From Bretschneidera sinensis (lineage: Eukaryota > Streptophyta > Magnoliopsida > Brassicales > Akaniaceae), in assembly GCA_023935145.1 (NCBI GenBank), contig CM043705.1, forward strand, positions 58,126,084 through 58,190,083: a stretch of DNA of 64,000 bases, read 5' to 3'. Of this stretch, positions 23,557-34,023 are shown piece after piece. The notes below the pieces were generated by a model, which worked only from the letters and a program-made list of their open reading frames with translations, did not search any database and had not been told where the DNA came from. The number at the start of each line of letters is the position of its first letter. The stretch's first letter is position 1. The position numbers and the translations under genes are program-made.

Positions 23557-25341
23557 CATGACTTAGAGTTAGCTGTTATAGTATTTGCTTTGAAGATTTG
23601 GAGACATCATCTGTATGGAACCACTTGTGAGATATTTATTGATCACAAGAGTTTGACATACTTACCTACCTAGAGAGAGTTAAATTTTAGATAGATGAGG
23701 TGGATGGAGTTGATTATTGACTATGATTGTAATTCACTATCATCTAGAAAAGATGAAGGTGGTAGCTGATGCATTAAGTAGAAAATTTATAGGAAGATTA
23801 ACTGATATTGAGAGTCATGATGTGAATTTGACGATAGATTTAAGAGAGATAAGAATAAAGTTGAATATCAGTGATAGAGGATCATTTTTAGCAAGTATGG
23901 TTGTACAGTCATCCACAGTAAAATGCTTGTTAGAGATGCAAAATAGAGATAAAGAGATACAGAAGATTAAGCAGGAAGTGTTTAGTAGAAAGTAATATGA
24001 GTTCAAAAATTAGAAAAGGATGGTATTTTGGTATAGGAACAAAGGATTTGTGTTCCCAATGATGCTGAGTTGAGAAAAGAGATATTGAGAGGGGCACATG
24101 ATGATGTATATTCGATGCACCCAAGTAACAATAAGATGTATAGAGGATTGAGACAGGATTACTGGTGGTCAGGATTGAAGATGGATGTAGCTGAATATAT
24201 TCCTAGATGTTTAGTTTATCAGCAAGTGAAGTCAGAGAATAAACATCCGGGAGACTTACTACAACCTCTTCTTGTGCTTGAATCACCGTAGAAAATTGTG
24301 GGTATGGATTTGGTTTCTGGATTTTCCCATAACTAGAGAGGCCACGATACAGTGTGAGTGATAGTAGACAGACTTTCTAAGTCATCTCAATTTCTTCAAT
24401 TAAAACTAATTGAAGTCCTAAAAAGTTGGTTGAACTGTATGTAGCTGAGATTGTGAGGTTGCATGGAGTACTATTGAGCATAGTGTCAAATAGAGATGCT
24501 AAATTTACTTCTTGGTTTTGGAGAGACTTTAAAAAAGACACGGGTGCACAGTTATAGTTTAGTACAGCTTTTTATCTTCAAACAGATGAGTAGATAGAAA
24601 GGATTATTAGAGTACTAGAAGATATGTTGAGAGAAAATGTGATGAGTTTCTCAGTAACTTGGGATGCTTACTTGCCATTGATTGAATTTGCTTATAATAA
24701 TCAACATCATTCTAGTATTGGAATGACACCGTTTGAGGCATTGTATGGTAGGAGGTGTAGAACTGTTATATGTTGGGAAGAAGTGAGAGAGAGAAATATA
24801 TTTGGTCCATAAATTATTGAGTTAACAACTGAGAAGATCAAGCTGGTTAAGGAGTACCTTAAAGAAGCACAGAGTAGACTGAATAGCTATACTGATAATA
24901 AAAGAAGACATATTGAGTTTTAAGTAGGTAATTGGGTGTATTTAAAAATATCTCCATAGAAAGGAAAGTTGAGGGTCAAAAAGAAAGGAAAGTTGAGTCT
25001 GAGGTATGTGGGACCCAATGAAGTTATTGAGAAAGTTGGGCTAGTTGTGAATAACTTGAATTTGCCTCAGAAGTTGAAGTAGTTACATAACGTATTTCAC
25101 GTTTCACTTTTGCAAAAGCGTTTACATGATAAATCCTATAGTATTCCGAATCAGTCTGTAGAACTTCAGGAAGATTTGACCTTTATGCAAGTACCAATCA
25201 GAATTCTAAACAAAAAGGAACAAGTGTTGTGTAATAAAGTTATTCCTTTGATTCAAGTATTATGGCAGAACAAAAGATGTTGAAAAAATTACTTGGGAGT
25301 ATGAGGCAAGAATGAGGAAAGAATACCCCCAATTTTTTTGA
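23557..25341 (+). pseudogene. Tekay pol remnant: RNase H end, integrase, chromodomain
   Basis: RNase H resumes with [21 protein letters not shown] frame from 23717 has VVADALSRKF, the usual RNase H/integrase border. Integrase pieces include HPSNNKMYRGLRQDYWWSGL (24117-24176), DLVSGF, WDAYLPLIEFAYNN and SIGMTPFEALYGRRC (24660-24765). The C-terminus has NVFHVSLLQK, a VPIRILNKKEQ stretch and ITWEYEARMRKEYPQFF ending at TGA 25339-25341. That is the Tekay-clade chromodomain pattern, thought to guide integration to heterochromatin. Many stops and frameshifts make it non-functional. Confidence 0.88.
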
Positions 25342-25379
25342 TGAGTTAGGTAAGAAAATTTTGGGGACAAAATTTTTAT

Positions 25380-25391
25380 AAGGTGGGTAGA
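25380..25391 (+). promoter_or_regulatory. Polypurine tract of the Tekay element
   Basis: AAGGTGGGTAGA lies two bases before the 3' LTR start and about 40 bp after the pol stop. This is the usual Tekay layout of GGGGACAAAATTT, then PPT, then LTR. Confidence 0.8.
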
Positions 25392-25525
25392 ATTATAATA
25401 ACATAGCTCTTAAAGTAAGGGTGAAGAAGTAATTTGATAAATATTACATAGAATTAAAATATAGATGAAAGAGTTACTATTGAATGAAATAATTCATTTG
25501 AAAAAAAAGAAAAAAAATGGGAGAT

Positions 25526-25602
25526 ACCTAGACGCAAGTCTAGGTGTAGTGTTTTGGATAAGAAAAAAAAAGTGGTGATACACTTGGACGTTTAGTCCAG
25601 GT
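25526..25602 (+). ncRNA. Pair of hairpins near the LTR start
   Basis: ACCTAGAC and GTCTAGGT form a perfect 8-bp stem with a GCAA loop (25526-25545). A second stem, ACACTTGGAC with GTCCAGGTGT, loop GTTTA, has one wobble (25580-25604). Each follows an A-rich run, so they look like diverged tandem copies. The solo LTR has a comparable GGACAT/ATGTCC hairpin at 56715-56728. Confidence 0.55.
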
Positions 25603-26325
25603 GTAAGTTACAAAACATGCGAGGATTTGCATGTTAGACAGATAAGGTATAATGTGAAGACTGGTGCTACTGGAAAAGTTTTTTAATAAGAATTTAAATT
25701 TTGTTTTGTTTTATTATTTTCTAATCAAATCCCGTTTGGTTTTCTTCTTTCTTCGATTCAAATTTCTTAGCAAAAATTTATAAAGAAAATTTCTCCAATA
25801 TTAGAAATAGTGCAATCATTCAATTACAAAAGCAAGAGTTCATCATAATTGAGGTGTTGGTGATTAACAATTGGGTGAAATTTGCTGAAAGGAGAAGGAA
25901 AGGCTAGAAGGTGACCCATGGCTAGCTTTAATTGCTACGTTGTGAGTTAGATTTACTTTAAGTAATCGAGATAAATATGAAATATAAAGTGATGATATTT
26001 GAATTAATTATTGAACTGCAGTGATTGGATGATATATGAAAGTTGATTGGTTGATATTATACGAATAATTGATATGTTCAAAGTTTATTATGTGAGAAGT
26101 AATATTAATGAAATAATGAGTTGATGAAATATATAATGAAAGGATAAATGAAATTCTCGGCAAGCTATGATTGATAAGTTGATATGATATATGATGAGAT
26201 AATTTAATGAATATGATAAAAATAATAATTTTGAGAAAGAACTGGATAGCTAAATTGAATGCTTGAATGTAAGCTTATTTTATTTATTGCTCATATGCAT
26301 ATTTCATATTATTGTTCATATGCAT

Positions 26326-26606
26326 GAAATAAAAGAACTGGGAAGACAGCCGGTCTAAATGAAAATAAAAGAACCGTGGCAGTCAATATAACTGAAAATA
26401 AAAGAACTGGAAAGACAGTCAGTCTAAATGAAAATAAAAGAACCGTGGCAGTCGGTATAGCTGAAAATAAAAGAATTGGGAAGGTAGTCGGTCTAAATGA
26501 AAATAAAAGAACCATGACAATTGGTATAACTGAAAATAAAAGAACCGGGAATACAGCTGGTCTAAATGAAAATAAAAGAACGGGGAAGGCAGCTTGTCTA
26601 AGCTAA
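26326..26606 (+). repeat. ~35-bp tandem array inside the 3' LTR
   Basis: About 8 units of the same type as 7646-8098. Here the GGTCTA and GGTATA subtypes mostly alternate, giving a higher-order period near 70 bp. Confidence 0.88.
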
Positions 26607-27466
26607 AACATGTCAATATATGGGAAGACATTCCCAAATGATAATATGAAATGATATGATAATTTAAAGTCTTGCATTGCATTTGTTTTAAATATTGATT
26701 ATTATTTCTTGAGAGCTAAAGTGTCATTCTTGGTTGTGAATTTATTGATATAAATGAGTCTCATAGAGAGACAGACATGATGAGAAAGAAATATGAAAGT
26801 ATGATATGATATGAATTATCTGAGTGATTGATTATATGCTGTGAACATCATAACGTGATAAATAATGAGGTTGAATTGATAGTCTCAAGATGATTAAATA
26901 TATGAGAAGAAATATTGATATATTTGATGATTAACTTAAGAAGAGATTGATAAATGATGAGGATTATGATATGAGTAGTGATAATAGAATGCTATTATTG
27001 AATTATATGGTATATAGATGAATAAATATTGGAAGACTACTTGAACAATTGAATTATAAGATGTGACTGAAATTATACAAATTGAATACTTCTAGTAAAT
27101 TTAATTCACTGAGCTTGTGAAGCTCACTCCTTATTGTTAAATAATTTTAGTTAGCAGGCATGACATATAGATTACTGAGCTGTGATTCAGACTGAGTGAT
27201 TATCTGTAAGCCTTCTGATCCATATCCTCAGACTAATGGAAAGAAACAAAAAAAATATTTGTAAATATTCATGCATTATATGTTGTATATATTATTTCAA
27301 TTGAAATTTTAATAATGTAACTCCCATGTTGAAGGTTAAGGATTGATGTATAGATATATATAATTTCAGTTGATGTTTTTATATTGTTGCATATATGTGT
27401 CATTCTGGGATTTCAAAATGTTAGGGCACCGTCTCGGGGGTGGCCAACCTGGGATGGGTCGCTACA

Positions 27467-29396
27467 CTGTTGATGCCAAAAAAGATGATGAAGGGTTCTC
27501 GGTCTTTGATGGCCTTTAACGGGGTGTTGCTCGAGGTTGGCCTAGTTGGAAGAGCTTCAAAGTGGAATGTTTCCTCCAAGCTTGAAATATTTAGGTACCT
27601 ACAAAATAAGTCTTCCGAAGTGTTGTGCTCCGGGAAAGATCTTTCGATACTTAAGTTAGTAAGTGCTTTCAAAGAAGAGTAGAAAGGAGAATTATGTTGA
27701 GGTGAAGGGATATTTGGTAGGAACAAAGAATTGGGATAGTTCTGTTTGTTCCTGCTTGACCTGATTGGGAGCATCCATCCTTAGCTTTGGGGAGAATTCA
27801 GTTGGTTGTGGCCTAGATTCTCGTTGAACTAGAATAGAGTTTTTGTGATTGAAACAATATTTTCTCATATAATTGAAGTTGTATCAATTTTGTCGAAGTT
27901 CTTTTATACCAGTCCATTTTTTCTTCTAAAGATTTTTGTATGTTGGGACTTGGATTCCATCCTAGTGGAAGTGTGGCTAGAACTGAGCCATGTCCTCATC
28001 AGGAACTGTAGTTCATCTTTTGCTCGAGTGAACTGTGAGGCTTAGGGTTCGTAGTTCTATTTTGGTGGGAACTATATGGCTGAAGTCACTATTCCACTAT
28101 GTTAGGAATCGTAGTACACGAACCTTGGTTCTTCATGAGTTAGATTGGGGCTATTTTTTGTAGCTTCTTCTTTAGGGGTTTGTTTGGTCAAGGTCTTGAT
28201 TTCATGCTAGTGGAAGTGTAACTAGAGCCATAATTTCTCTTTTACTCGAGTGTACTGTGAGGCAAGAGGTTCTTAGTTCTGCTTCGACGGGAATTATGTA
28301 GCTGAAGTCATTGCTTCACCGTGATTGGAATCATAGGACACGAACCTTCAAACTCTTTGTGGAAATTCCTGTTGACCGGAGTAGATTTTTATGTTTGTAG
28401 AAACACCTAGTTCCATATCGAGAGGAATTGTTGACCATAGTCAACTCTTGATAAAGAGAGATGCGACGAAAGTCGCAATTCTTATTGACCAAACTGGAAC
28501 TATATAGATTTGGAAGTGCCTAGTTCTATGTCAGAACAAATTGTTAACTGTAGTCAACTCCTGAAGAGGAAAAATGTTACTGAAGTCGTAATTCTTGTTA
28601 GCCGGAGTGAAACTATATAGTTTTGGAAGTGCCTAGTTCCACACTAGGAGGAATTGTTGAATATAATCAATTCTTGAAGACGAGCAATGCGATCAAAGTC
28701 GTAAGTCCTGTTGACCGAAATGGAACTGTATGTCTTCAAGAATGCCTAATTCCACGTTAGGAGGAATTGTTGACTGTAGTCAACTCCTGAAGAGAAGTAA
28801 TGTGACTGAAGTCGTAATTCTTGTTGACTGGAGTTAAACTGTATGGTTTCGAAAGCGCCTAGTTCCACGTCGGGAGGAAATGTTGATTATAGTAAACTCC
28901 TAAAGAGGAATGATGTGATTGAAGTCGTAATTCCTTTTGGCCGGAGTGTAAATGTATGACTTCAGAAGAGCTTAATTCCACGTCAAGAGGAGTTGTTGAC
29001 TGTATTTAACTCTTGCAAAGGAGCGATGCGACTGAAGTCATAATTCTTGTTGACAAGAGTGAAATTATATGGCTTTCGAAGCCCCTAGTTCTACGTTAGG
29101 AGAAATTGTTGAATGTAGCCAACTTCTGAAGAGCAGTGATATGACCAAAGTTGTAATTCTTGTTGACCGAAGTGGAACTGCATAGCTTCGAAAGCACCAA
29201 GTTCTTCATCGGGAAGAATTGTTGACTGTATTCAACTACTGAAGATGAGCAATGCGATTGAATTCGTAATTTCCTTTGGCCAAAATAAAGCTATATGGCT
29301 TCGGAAGTGCCTAGTTCCATATCAGGAGGAATTGTTAACTGTAGTGAATTCCCAAAGATGAGTGATGCGATTGAAGTCGTAATTTCTTTAGATAGG
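27467..29396 (+). repeat. Repeat R1 copy A, first part
   Basis: The head (27468-27690) matches 4215 and 44669 and includes TTGTGCTCCGGGAAAGATC and AAGTTAGTAAGTGCTTTC, a phrase style I associate with plant LTRs. A middle block (27776-28350) matches 45750-46050 and holds a degenerate duplication (about 27965-28130 and 28195-28350). Then comes the 113-bp array. The part continues after Copia element 1 at 35050. I read R1 as the LTR/promoter region of an unclassified retroelement, which is inference. Confidence 0.6.
28366..29396 (+). repeat. ~113-bp tandem array with inverted TTGAC motifs
   Basis: About nine units are readable by GTTGACTGTAGTCAAC-type dyads near 28431, 28542, 28655, 28769, 28883, 28996, 29109, 29220 and 29335. 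Unit landmarks are CCTAGTTCCA, GAGGAATTGTTGAC, CTCCTGAAGAGG, GACTGAAGTCGTAATTC and TTGACCGGAGTGGAACT. The TTGAC[C/T] cores match W-boxes, known WRKY binding sites. The array continues at 35050-35240 and recurs at 61987-62450. Confidence 0.85.
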
Positions 29397-30409
29397 TGCT
29401 GGAAATCACCTTGACAAGATGCCCAGGTGGTGATCTTCCAAACACCCAAGTCTAGAATGATTTGTAGAAAGAATTTCAGCAATCGAACACAAGAACAGAA
29501 AATCAAAGAAAGAAAGAAGACAAGCAATTTGTTATCGAGGTTTGGCAATGTGCCTACGTCCCCGTGAGTTCCTCCGAACTCTCTGCACTAAATCAATGGT
29601 TCTTTACAATTCAGCAACCCTCTCCAAGAAACCTCAAGTTCTTGAAGGAACCAAGAAGAGAACGAGAAAGTGATAGACCTATTACAATGCTTCCTATCAA
29701 TTCTCTACTACCCTCTCTTCTTTACAACCAGCCTCTCTACAATGAGTTCCTCTTGTATGTCTGTGTCTTTGCACTCTCACACAATTCTCTCATTCACACA
29801 CATGTCTCACAAGTTACATCATCACATTCTTGTGTCTTCTTTGTTTTTGTTGTTGAGATTGAACCTAGGTGACCCTTTATATAATGCACCAACTTCTTGT
29901 CCAATCTTGTGTGTCATTCTCCACCCTTAGATCTTGATGACCACTTAACCATGACCCTCCATCAATCCTAAGTGGTGCTGTGCGTTTTAACCTTGCATTC
30001 ACGCACCTAAGAGAAGGCTAAAGCATGCTATCCATGTGTGCCAGCCAAAGCTGCAGCTTTGAGTTTCTGTCCCTTGTGCCATTCTTGCCAGGTTCCGATG
30101 CTGCAGCGCAGCGCTACAGCTTGGAGTTTCTATCCCTTATGCCATTCTTGCCAGGTTCCAGCGCTGTAGCTTGGAGTTGCTGTCCCCTTCACACAACACC
30201 CTTCTGCTTGTGTGCAGAAGTGCGCACACTAGTGCGCATGGCCTTCCCTTGCTCCAAAATGAAGCACACACATGTGTGCAGCCTTCTAACTTGCTGAAAT
30301 TTGATCCTCCACCTTTGGTTTAGACTTTAACCATCTTTGAACTATACTTGGACCTGTTCAAACCTTAACCATGTTTGAACCATGTTTAAACCTTAGACAA
30401 ATACCAACA
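29397..30409 (-). repeat. Copia element 1, left LTR (3' LTR in element sense)
   Basis: It starts TGCTGGAAATCACC and ends ATACCAACA, 1013 bp. It is highly similar to 34024-35049. The largest differences are indels around GCTGCAGCGC motifs near 30040-30180. Frames on the plus strand here are not genes. Confidence 0.92.
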
Positions 30410-30428
30410 ATCTCTACCTTTGTCTAAG
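30410..30428 (-). promoter_or_regulatory. Polypurine tract of Copia element 1
   Basis: In element sense CTTAGACAAAGGTAGAGAT directly precedes the LTR start TGTTGGTATTTG. Copia element 2 has the identical tract at 41279-41297. Confidence 0.85.
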
Positions 30429-30490
30429 CGTTTAAACACGAACCATTTTTGCAGAGAGCTTCAGGATCCAAACTCGTCTTGAGTCATCAA

Positions 30491-32812
30491 TCAACTGACT
30501 CCAATTCTAAGAAGTCCAAGGCAATGATTGGACCTTCTTAGAAGTAGAACCTTGGTGCCTAAATCTGCAGGACTTTCCTCCGTGGTCTTCTTGTCAACAT
30601 GAAGGCATCCTTTCGTACCTTTTTTCAGAATGTAATGATACCGAACATCCATATGCTTCATCTCCTCATAGTACACCGGATTCCTCCACAAGTGCCCTGC
30701 ACTTTGGCTATCCGAAGACACCACAACCTGCTCTTTTAGGACCTCCCACTCGTCCAACAACCCTTTGCACCCCATAGCCTCCTTTATGGCTTCCATAGCC
30801 GCTATGTATTCTGCCCTGGTTGTTATGAGTACTACCATTGGCTGCCACTGAGCCTTTAAATACCTTAGCAACCACTTCATCCCAAGCTAATGCTTCTTTC
30901 TGGGATTACTCACAAATTTGCTGAGAACACCCATTGCCCAAGAAACCCTCAATCGGTTTTTCTCATTTTCTTAGATTATACACATCCCAAGGATCTTTTG
31001 TATAAGGCTGAGATCCTTCCTCTCAAACTCCTCACTGAGTTGAGATGTAAACCTTTCCATCATCTTCCTGATGTTCCAAACCAACAGCCCATCAATGACA
31101 TAGGTGAGGATACTCACCATCTTCTCCACCTTGTGTCCAGGTGAGAAAGTTTCTGTGAAACCTATGTCTTCTCTTCTTGTGAACCCATTCGCCACCAGCC
31201 TAGCCTTGTTCCGGACTTCATCTCCTAGAAGGTACCCTTCTTTGACCTTGTAAGTCCACTTACAATCCACAACTCTCTGATTTCCTGGAATGTGCACCAA
31301 TTCCCAGAAGTTGTTCTTCCTCAAAGAATCCATTTCTTCCTCCATAGCTAGCTTTGATCTTGGTGAATCCTGACATCCCATGTAAGTTCCTTGTTCACTC
31401 ATCCCTCCTTTTGTCCAAGGAGTTGCTGCATCTGCAAACCCATATCTTGAAGGTGGTCCGACCAACCTTCTTTCCCGATCTCTTGTGAGCTGATAGTCCT
31501 TTCGACTTGCTGCATCAACCTCTTCTAGTTCAGCCTCCTCTTGAGTGCCCTGAGCATGGCCTTCATCTAAAGGCTCTACCTGGTCCGAACCCTCTTGCCT
31601 TTCTTGCTCTACCTGAACTGAATCTTCCTTGATGCTATGCTCCACAAGAACCAAACTGGTTTGCTCACTAGCCCCTGCAGGGTTAGTTTTCTCCAAGTAG
31701 GGAAATAACAATTCATTAAAATTAACATCCCTACTTATTATGAGTTTTAATCCTTCTAAGGACCATAACCTATACCCCTTAGCCCCTTCCCCATATCCTA
31801 GAAACACACACTTTCTAGATCCTAGGCTAAGTCTATCATCCTTTTGTTGTGCATACGCAGCACACCCAAAAGTCCTAAGGTTGTCCAACTCAGGGGGTTT
31901 TCCACTCCTCATCTCCATGGGAGTCTTTTGGGACACAATTCTAGAGGGTGATCTATTTACCAAGTATGCAGCTGTAGCCACAGCTTCTCCCCAAAAACAT
32001 TCGGGTAATCTGGATCCATTTAACATGCACCTAACCTTTTCCATAAGGGTCTTATTCATCCACTCAGTAACTCCACTTTGCTGAGGGGTTTCCATAACTG
32101 TCCTATGTCTTAGAATCACATTTAACCTACAGAACTGATCAAGTTCTTGGTTAAAAATTTCTAAGCCATTATCGGTTCTTATCCCCTTAACTACTCTACC
32201 CATTTGAGTCTCAACCAGCCCTTTCCACACCACTAACTTATTCAAGGCATCCGATTTATTTCTAACCAGATAAACCCACACTCTTCTTGAATAATCATCA
32301 ATTAATGACAGAAAGTAAAAGTTACCTCCTTGTGTTGGTGTCCTTGTTGGTCCCTAAAGGTCTGCATGAATGTAGTCAAGAATGCCCTTAGACTTGTGCA
32401 CTCCGGTGTTGAAGCTGACCTGATGTTGCTTCTCAAGAACACAACACTTGCAAAAATCAAGTTCTTCTACTTTGTCTCTACCAAGTAAGCCATCCTTGCT
32501 GAGAACTTGCAGGCCCTCTTCGCTCATATGTCCTAAGCGAGTGTGCCAAAGGGCTGCCCTATTGATCTCAGCCATAAAGTTTGCTGCTTGATCATTGATT
32601 TCTATTTCTCCGATCATCTCATAGAGTCCATCGTTTCTTGTTGCCTTGATCACTACCAAAGATCCCTTGGCTACCTTGATCTTTCCTCCCTCTATCTTAC
32701 ATGTGTACCCCATGGAATCCAGCTGCCCCAATGAGATCAAATTCCTCCTTAAATCTGGAACATACCTCACATTTTCCAGCAGCCTTGTCATTCTATCAAA
32801 CATCCTCACCTA
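30491..32812 (-). pseudogene. Copia element 1 pol: integrase, RT, RNase H with in-frame deletions
   Basis: Integrase pieces (32809-31700) include LWHTRLGHMSEEGLQVLSKD with FCKCC of the HHCC zinc domain, GIRTDNGLEI and KTLMEKVRCMLNGSRLPECF. RT begins WELVHIPGNQRVVDCKWTYK, but after FTETFSPG jumps straight to HKVEKMVSILTYVIDGL, losing most catalytic blocks and changing YVDD to YVID. RNase H is likewise shortened, with joins after RVSW and after RYLKA, and ends SPADLGTKVLLLRRSNHCLG. All segments stay in one frame with the upstream gag, interrupted only by nonsense codons. Confidence 0.88.
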
Positions 32813-33763
32813 GATGTCTCCTATGCCTCTCACTTGGTAAGAAATTCCATTCCCTAAGAAAACCCTTTCATCATTGGTTTCTTTGAAATTCTTGAACCAA
32901 CTCCGGTGAGGGCACATGTGATGAGTGTACCCGGAATCCAAGATCCATTTCCCGTTGCCTTCTTGCCCCTTGCTCACATCCGAGCACATAACAAGAACAT
33001 CGCCATCTTGCTGTTCTGTTTTGGCAACCGAAGCCTCTCCATTCTTGGTATGGCTTCCTCCTCTATCCCTTGTCATCTTCTTGCAATCTTTCTTGATATG
33101 ACCCTTCTTATGGCAGCAGTAGTAGCTCTTCCCTCCAAATCTCAGTTTGGAATGCATTCTCCCATGGCTTTCTCCTCTACCTTTGTCCCGGTAGTAGCCA
33201 TACATGTTGCTGTGCACTCTCCCATGGTTCTCTCCTCTACCTCTGTCCTGGTAGTAGCCATGCATGTTGTTGTGCACTCTCCCATGGCTCTTTCCTCTAC
33301 CTCTATCCCGGTAGTAGCCATGGTTGCTGCCATACCGAGTTGCTGGCCTTCTTTTAAAGAACAGCTCTTTACCACTTGATGCACTACTTATCTTGGCATC
33401 AAGATTATCTTGCAACTATTTCTTTGGATCACATTTAAAAACAAAGATTCATTTATGAAGATACCTCTTATCTGGGAGAGTCTTGGCAAGAAACAACTCA
33501 TCTAGTTTTTTTTATATTGCAGCTAGATCTTCCAAGTCTCCGCACTCTCTTGTGACATTATCCGACATGTGCAAGAAGATGGTGCTGTATGCCATCTTCT
33601 TCATCTCAATTTGCTGGTCCTCCGTGATACTTGTTGGAAAAGAATCATCTTCTCCAAGAGCCAAGTCCACTTTCTGTTGCACTAGAACCACCTTGATCTT
33701 CCGCTTCCAAAGGGCAAAATCTCCCTTTCCATCAAACTTCTCAATACCGAAATTTGAAGCCAT
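32810..33763 (-). pseudogene. Copia element 1 gag and protease
   Basis: The ATG at 33763 opens MASNFGIEKFDGKGDFALWK, the Copia Gag start. After three nonsense codons (about 33512-33425) the frame runs LQDN then AKISSASSG, which skips about 80 residues present in Copia element 2. Three 20-residue RG-rich repeats (GYYRDRGRG type) follow at about 33130-33330. The zinc knuckle SYYCCHKKGHIKKDC has lost its first cysteine. The protease site is WILDSGYTHHM, D-S-G retained. A nonsense codon at 32810-32812 precedes integrase in the same frame. Confidence 0.88.
33130..33330 (-). repeat. 60-bp triplicated RG-rich segment in gag
   Basis: Three tandem copies of about 60 bp encode variants of GYYRDRGRGKSHGRVHNNMH. 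Copia element 2 has only a single RGQSHGRANS-type stretch here. Arg-Gly repeats suit RNA binding, so this may be a Gag nucleocapsid expansion. Confidence 0.85.
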
Positions 33764-34010
33764 CTTTGCGGACAAGATCCTCAATTTATGCACTACCTAT
33801 AAATGCTTTCTTCAACCTTAAGAACACAGATCGAAGATGGATATTAACACTATTCTTGAATCAACTTTCAAGAACACGACCAGATCTTGATCTTTTCACC
33901 GTTCTTGAATCACCCAAGAAGTTTAATCTTTGATTCTTGGAGTCTTGGCTCCGTACCTTCAACTTCTTGCTTCGATAACCAACCATGCAGCTTTGATTGT
34001 ACTGACCAAA

Positions 34011-34022
34011 GCTCTGATACCA
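34011..34022 (-). promoter_or_regulatory. Primer-binding site of Copia element 1
   Basis: In element sense TGGTATCAGAGC lies one base inside the LTR end, complementary to initiator tRNA-Met. Confidence 0.93.
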
Positions 34023-34023
34023 C

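Larger units (their letters stand above)
6953..27466 (+). mobile_element. Tekay-type Ty3/gypsy chromovirus, 5'-truncated and nested
   Basis: Long direct repeats at 6953-8964 and 25394-27466 flank a tRNA-Met primer site, gag, protease, RT, RNase H, integrase and a C-terminal chromodomain-like stretch, in the order of the chromovirus (Tekay/Del) clade. Removing the nested insertion 11868-23551 leaves about 8.8 kb. All coding parts have stops and frameshifts, so the element is dead. The 5' LTR lacks about 237 bp of its start and no target duplication is visible. The 5' flank is R2 and the 3' flank is the R1 head, which follows R2 elsewhere in the window. Confidence 0.9.
25394..27466 (+). repeat. 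Tekay element 3' LTR, full length
   Basis: This 2073-bp LTR runs from TATAATAACA to GGTCGCTACA. The start is set by the PPT and by agreement with the solo LTR at 56596, which also starts TATAATA. The usual TG has become TA in both. It includes two hairpins near the start and an 8-unit 35-bp array. It supplies the 237 bp missing from the 5' LTR. Confidence 0.85.

Noticed and set aside
25501..25523. A-rich tract with GGGAG as the Tekay polypurine tract
   Set aside because: The sequence AAGGTGGGTAGA at 25380 fits the family pattern, and the solo LTR shows the LTR starts at TATAATA, so the A-rich tract is inside the LTR.
6948..27471. Target duplication for the Tekay element
   Set aside because: TTGCA before 6953 and CTGTT after 27466 do not match, and the 5' LTR start is missing.
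29564..30297. Plus-strand frames of 86-102 codons, repeated at 34191-34937
   Set aside because: They are identical in both copies because they lie in the two LTRs of Copia element 1, whose coding strand is minus.
30491..33763. Deletions in Copia element 1 as spliced-out introns (retrotransposed spliced RNA)
   Set aside because: At the gag junction, compared with Copia element 2, no register gives both GT at the start and AG at the end of the missing segment. Simple deletion fits better. An intact parent would settle it.
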